From positions 1,939,501 through 2,003,500 of the forward strand of contig NZ_CP060092.1 of assembly GCF_014217335.1 (NCBI RefSeq): a stretch of DNA of 64,000 nucleotides, read 5' to 3'. The DNA comes from Teredinibacter purpureus. Its GTDB lineage: Bacteria; Pseudomonadota; Gammaproteobacteria; Pseudomonadales; Cellvibrionaceae. Positions 62,031-64,000 of this stretch are shown in pieces. How positions within the stretch are numbered: position 1 is the stretch's first letter; each line of letters begins with the position of its first letter. A program made the translations under genes and the position numbers. The notes beneath the pieces were generated by a model. The model saw only the letters and a program-made list of their open reading frames with translations. It was not told the DNA's origin and ran no database searches.

Positions 62031-64000
62031 ATGAGCTTTCGATATCGAGATAGTGCGCTTTCTACGGATGAAAGAGTACGTGATCTTTTGCCGCGTATGA
62101 CGCTAGAAGAAAAAGTCGGTCAAATGATCCAATTGGCGGCACTAGAGGGGGACCACGAAAATTTTCTCCAGCGTTACCATATTGGTTCCTATCTACATGC
62201 CGTAGGCGATGATGTTACTCGATTACAGGCGTTAAATGAAAAACGCTCTAGGCTCAATATTCCACTCATTTTTGGTATCGACGCGATTCATGGTCACTGT
62301 TTAGAGGATGACACCACGGTTTTTCCGGTGCAGTTAGCGTTGGCCTGTACGTGGAACAAGGATTTACTCACCGAGGTGGGTAAAATAACGGCAAATGAGG
62401 CGAGGGCGAGCAACCTTCATTGGACCTTCTCGCCAGTGCTGTGCATCGGGCGTGACCCACGTTGGGGAAGAACCAGTGAAACCTTTGGGGAAGACCCAAC
62501 GTTAATTGCGCTCTTGGCTGATGCACTGGCTACTGGCTATCAGACGGCGGAGTACCCGTTAGCGGCTTGTGCGAAACATTACGCCGCCTACGGGGAAACC
62601 TCGGGAGGGCGTGATTCATCCGATGCTCATATTTCCGAGCGTGAAATGCGAAACGTGTTTTTGCCGCCCTTTGAGCGTGTTGCAAAAAACGGCTGTAAAA
62701 CGTTTATGGCGGGTTATCAGTCCCTTAATGGTATTCCCTGCTCAGCGAATACGTGGTTGATGAATACCGTACTTAGGGAGGAATGGCAATACGAGGGGGT
62801 TGTGGTAACAGACTGGAATAATTGCGGGCAAATGTTAACGCTTCAAAAAGCCGCGCGATCAATGGAAGAGGCAGTTGCACTATGCTTAGATGCGAGCAAC
62901 GATATATTTATGTCCACGCCAGAGGTTTATGATATTACGCTGGCATTGGTACGAGAAGGACGAGTTTCCGAAGCGCGAATCGACGAAAGTGTTGAGCGTA
63001 TTTTAAGGTTGAAATTTGATTTGGGGTTGTTTGATCAAGCTAAAAACCCGAATCGACAGCAGTTACTCTCCGATACGGCTCGTTGGGAAACGTCTCTCGA
63101 GGCGGCGCAACAATCACTTACCCTAGTTAAAAATTCCGGTGTATTACCTCTCTCGCAAACGCCTAGAAAAATAATGTTGGTGGGTGATAATGCGGATAAC
63201 GTATTAAATCAATTAGGTGATTGGTCGTTCATCCCGGGCATGGCGGCGTATACCGATACAAAAACTCATCGGGCAGATACTGTAACGTTAAAAGCCGCTC
63301 TAGAGGCAGCGAGTGCCGAGCATGAGTGTGAAATACAGTTTTTTGGTGACGATTATTGCGGGCCTTTTTGCGAGAACCCCGTAGCGCAATCATTTATTCA
63401 GCAAGCCGCATCGGCAGATTTAATTATTTTTTGTGCCGGTGATGCACTTAAACAATATGGTGAGTTTCACGATAGAGCAGATCTAGAATTACCGGGCAAT
63501 CAAAATACAATTTTTGACGCGTTGTATCAAACCAAAACGCCCATTGTCAGCGTTATGGTCATGAGTAAGCCTCATTGCATTAATGCCGTCGTCGAAAAAT
63601 CGAGTGCGGTTATTATTGCTTTTAATCCTGGGGCTAAAGGCGGTACAGCGCTTACGCAATGCCTGTTTGGGGAATTAAATCCGTCTGGTCGATTACCGAT
63701 CAGTTTTCCTCGCCACGTTGGGCAATTACCGGTTTATTACAATCAGGCTCCCGGTTGGCATGCTGCTATCTCTCCCCATTACGATGGTATTTCTCGGTAT
63801 ATTGATTTACCTGAATCACCATTGCTGGCATTTGGAGAAGGGCTAAATTACAGCGTTATTCAATACGGTGAGGCGTCTTTATCTTGCGCGCACGTCACGG
63901 CGAAAGCACCTGCAACCTTAACGTTAGAGTTGAGGAATTCTAGCGAGCGCGATGCGGTTGAAATTGTTCAGTTATATTGCAGTTTGTGTATTCCTGGTGT
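62031..64000 (+). CDS. Glycoside hydrolase family 3 (beta-glucosidase-like), partial at window end
   Basis: Open from ATG 62031 to the last base (656 codons, no stop). The N-terminal barrel domain has MTLEEKVGQMIQLA, GIDAIHGH, RDPRWGRTSETFGEDP, AKHYAAYGETSGGRD and nucleophile Asp in VVVTDWNN; the C-terminal domain begins about residue 350 (VKNSGVLPL) and has SGRLPISFPRHVGQLPVYYNQ. A fibronectin-III-like region starts near the end. No signal peptide is seen, so it is probably cytoplasmic and splits imported oligosaccharides. Confidence 0.93.
   Translation, partial: MSFRYRDSALSTDERVRDLLPRMTLEEKVGQMIQLAALEGDHENFLQRYHIGSYLHAVGDDVTRLQALNEKRSRLNIPLIFGIDAIHGHCLEDDTTVFPVQLALACTWNKDLLTEVGKITANEARASNLHWTFSPVLCIGRDPRWGRTSETFGEDPTLIALLADALATGYQTAEYPLAACAKHYAAYGETSGGRDSSDAHISEREMRNVFLPPFERVAKNGCKTFMAGYQSLNGIPCSANTWLMNTVLREEWQYEGVVVTDWNNCGQMLTLQKAARSMEEAVALCLDASNDIFMSTPEVYDITLALVREGRVSEARIDESVERILRLKFDLGLFDQAKNPNRQQLLSDTARWETSLEAAQQSLTLVKNSGVLPLSQTPRKIMLVGDNADNVLNQLGDWSFIPGMAAYTDTKTHRADTVTLKAALEAASAEHECEIQFFGDDYCGPFCENPVAQSFIQQAASADLIIFCAGDALKQYGEFHDRADLELPGNQNTIFDALYQTKTPIVSVMVMSKPHCINAVVEKSSAVIIAFNPGAKGGTALTQCLFGELNPSGRLPISFPRHVGQLPVYYNQAPGWHAAISPHYDGISRYIDLPESPLLAFGEGLNYSVIQYGEASLSCAHVTAKAPATLTLELRNSSERDAVEIVQLYCSLCIPG

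Overview
The window looks like chromosomal DNA of a marine-type gammaproteobacterium, most likely of the Cellvibrionaceae (relatives of Saccharophagus, Teredinibacter, Cellvibrio). This is inferred from the core gene order (smpB, ratA-rnfH, bamE/fur, recN/grpE-dnaK-dnaJ, dapB, carAB-greA, yhbY/rlmE-ftsH-folP-glmM-tpiA-secG-tRNA-Leu-tRNA-fMet-rimP-nusA-infB-rbfA-truB-rpsO-pnp), which is pseudomonad-like, and from a glycoside hydrolase family 3 gene at the right edge. No database search was possible.

Positions 1 to about 23046 are accessory. They start with a protein-quality-control cluster on the + strand: the tail of groES, a second-copy type groEL, two small heat-shock proteins, a periplasmic DegP-type protease, and a membrane-anchored Hsp20-like protein that should face the periplasm. 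A diguanylate cyclase gene follows, interrupted by a frameshift at a run of nine A. Next come debris of a mobile element (a ParB-like protein and the C-terminal part of a large serine recombinase) and a complete IS3-family insertion sequence that has replaced the recombinase N-terminus.

From 22596 down to 8544 lies a compact minus-strand defence operon of nine genes: WYL regulator, hsdM, hsdS, fic, rhuM, hsdR, an McrB-like ATPase with a probable EVE-like reader domain, McrC, and an Mrr-type nuclease. Most junctions overlap. The operon combines a type I restriction-modification system with a Fic enzyme, a RhuM protein and type IV (modified-DNA) restriction. It abuts the 3' end of ssrA (tmRNA), a classic integration site for islands, so the left part of the window is probably an island integrated at ssrA.

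From 23047 to the right edge the DNA is conserved core: ribosome rescue (ssrA-smpB), an SNF-type sodium symporter, ratA-rnfH, bamE, fur, recN with two LexA boxes, the grpE-dnaK-dnaJ chaperone set, dapB, a secreted polysaccharide deacetylase, carAB with an elaborately folded leader, greA, a BaeSR-like two-component system with a coupled lipoprotein, ftsH-folP-glmM, tpiA, secG, two tRNAs and the rimP-nusA-infB-rbfA-truB-rpsO-pnp translation/RNA block. Then come a MipA-like outer-membrane protein, yceH, a glutaredoxin-like protein and a GH3 enzyme cut by the window end.

The most interesting parts are the proteostasis cluster with its anchored Hsp20, the nine-gene defence operon, recurring low-complexity inserts within the type I restriction genes, and the structured RNA upstream of carA.
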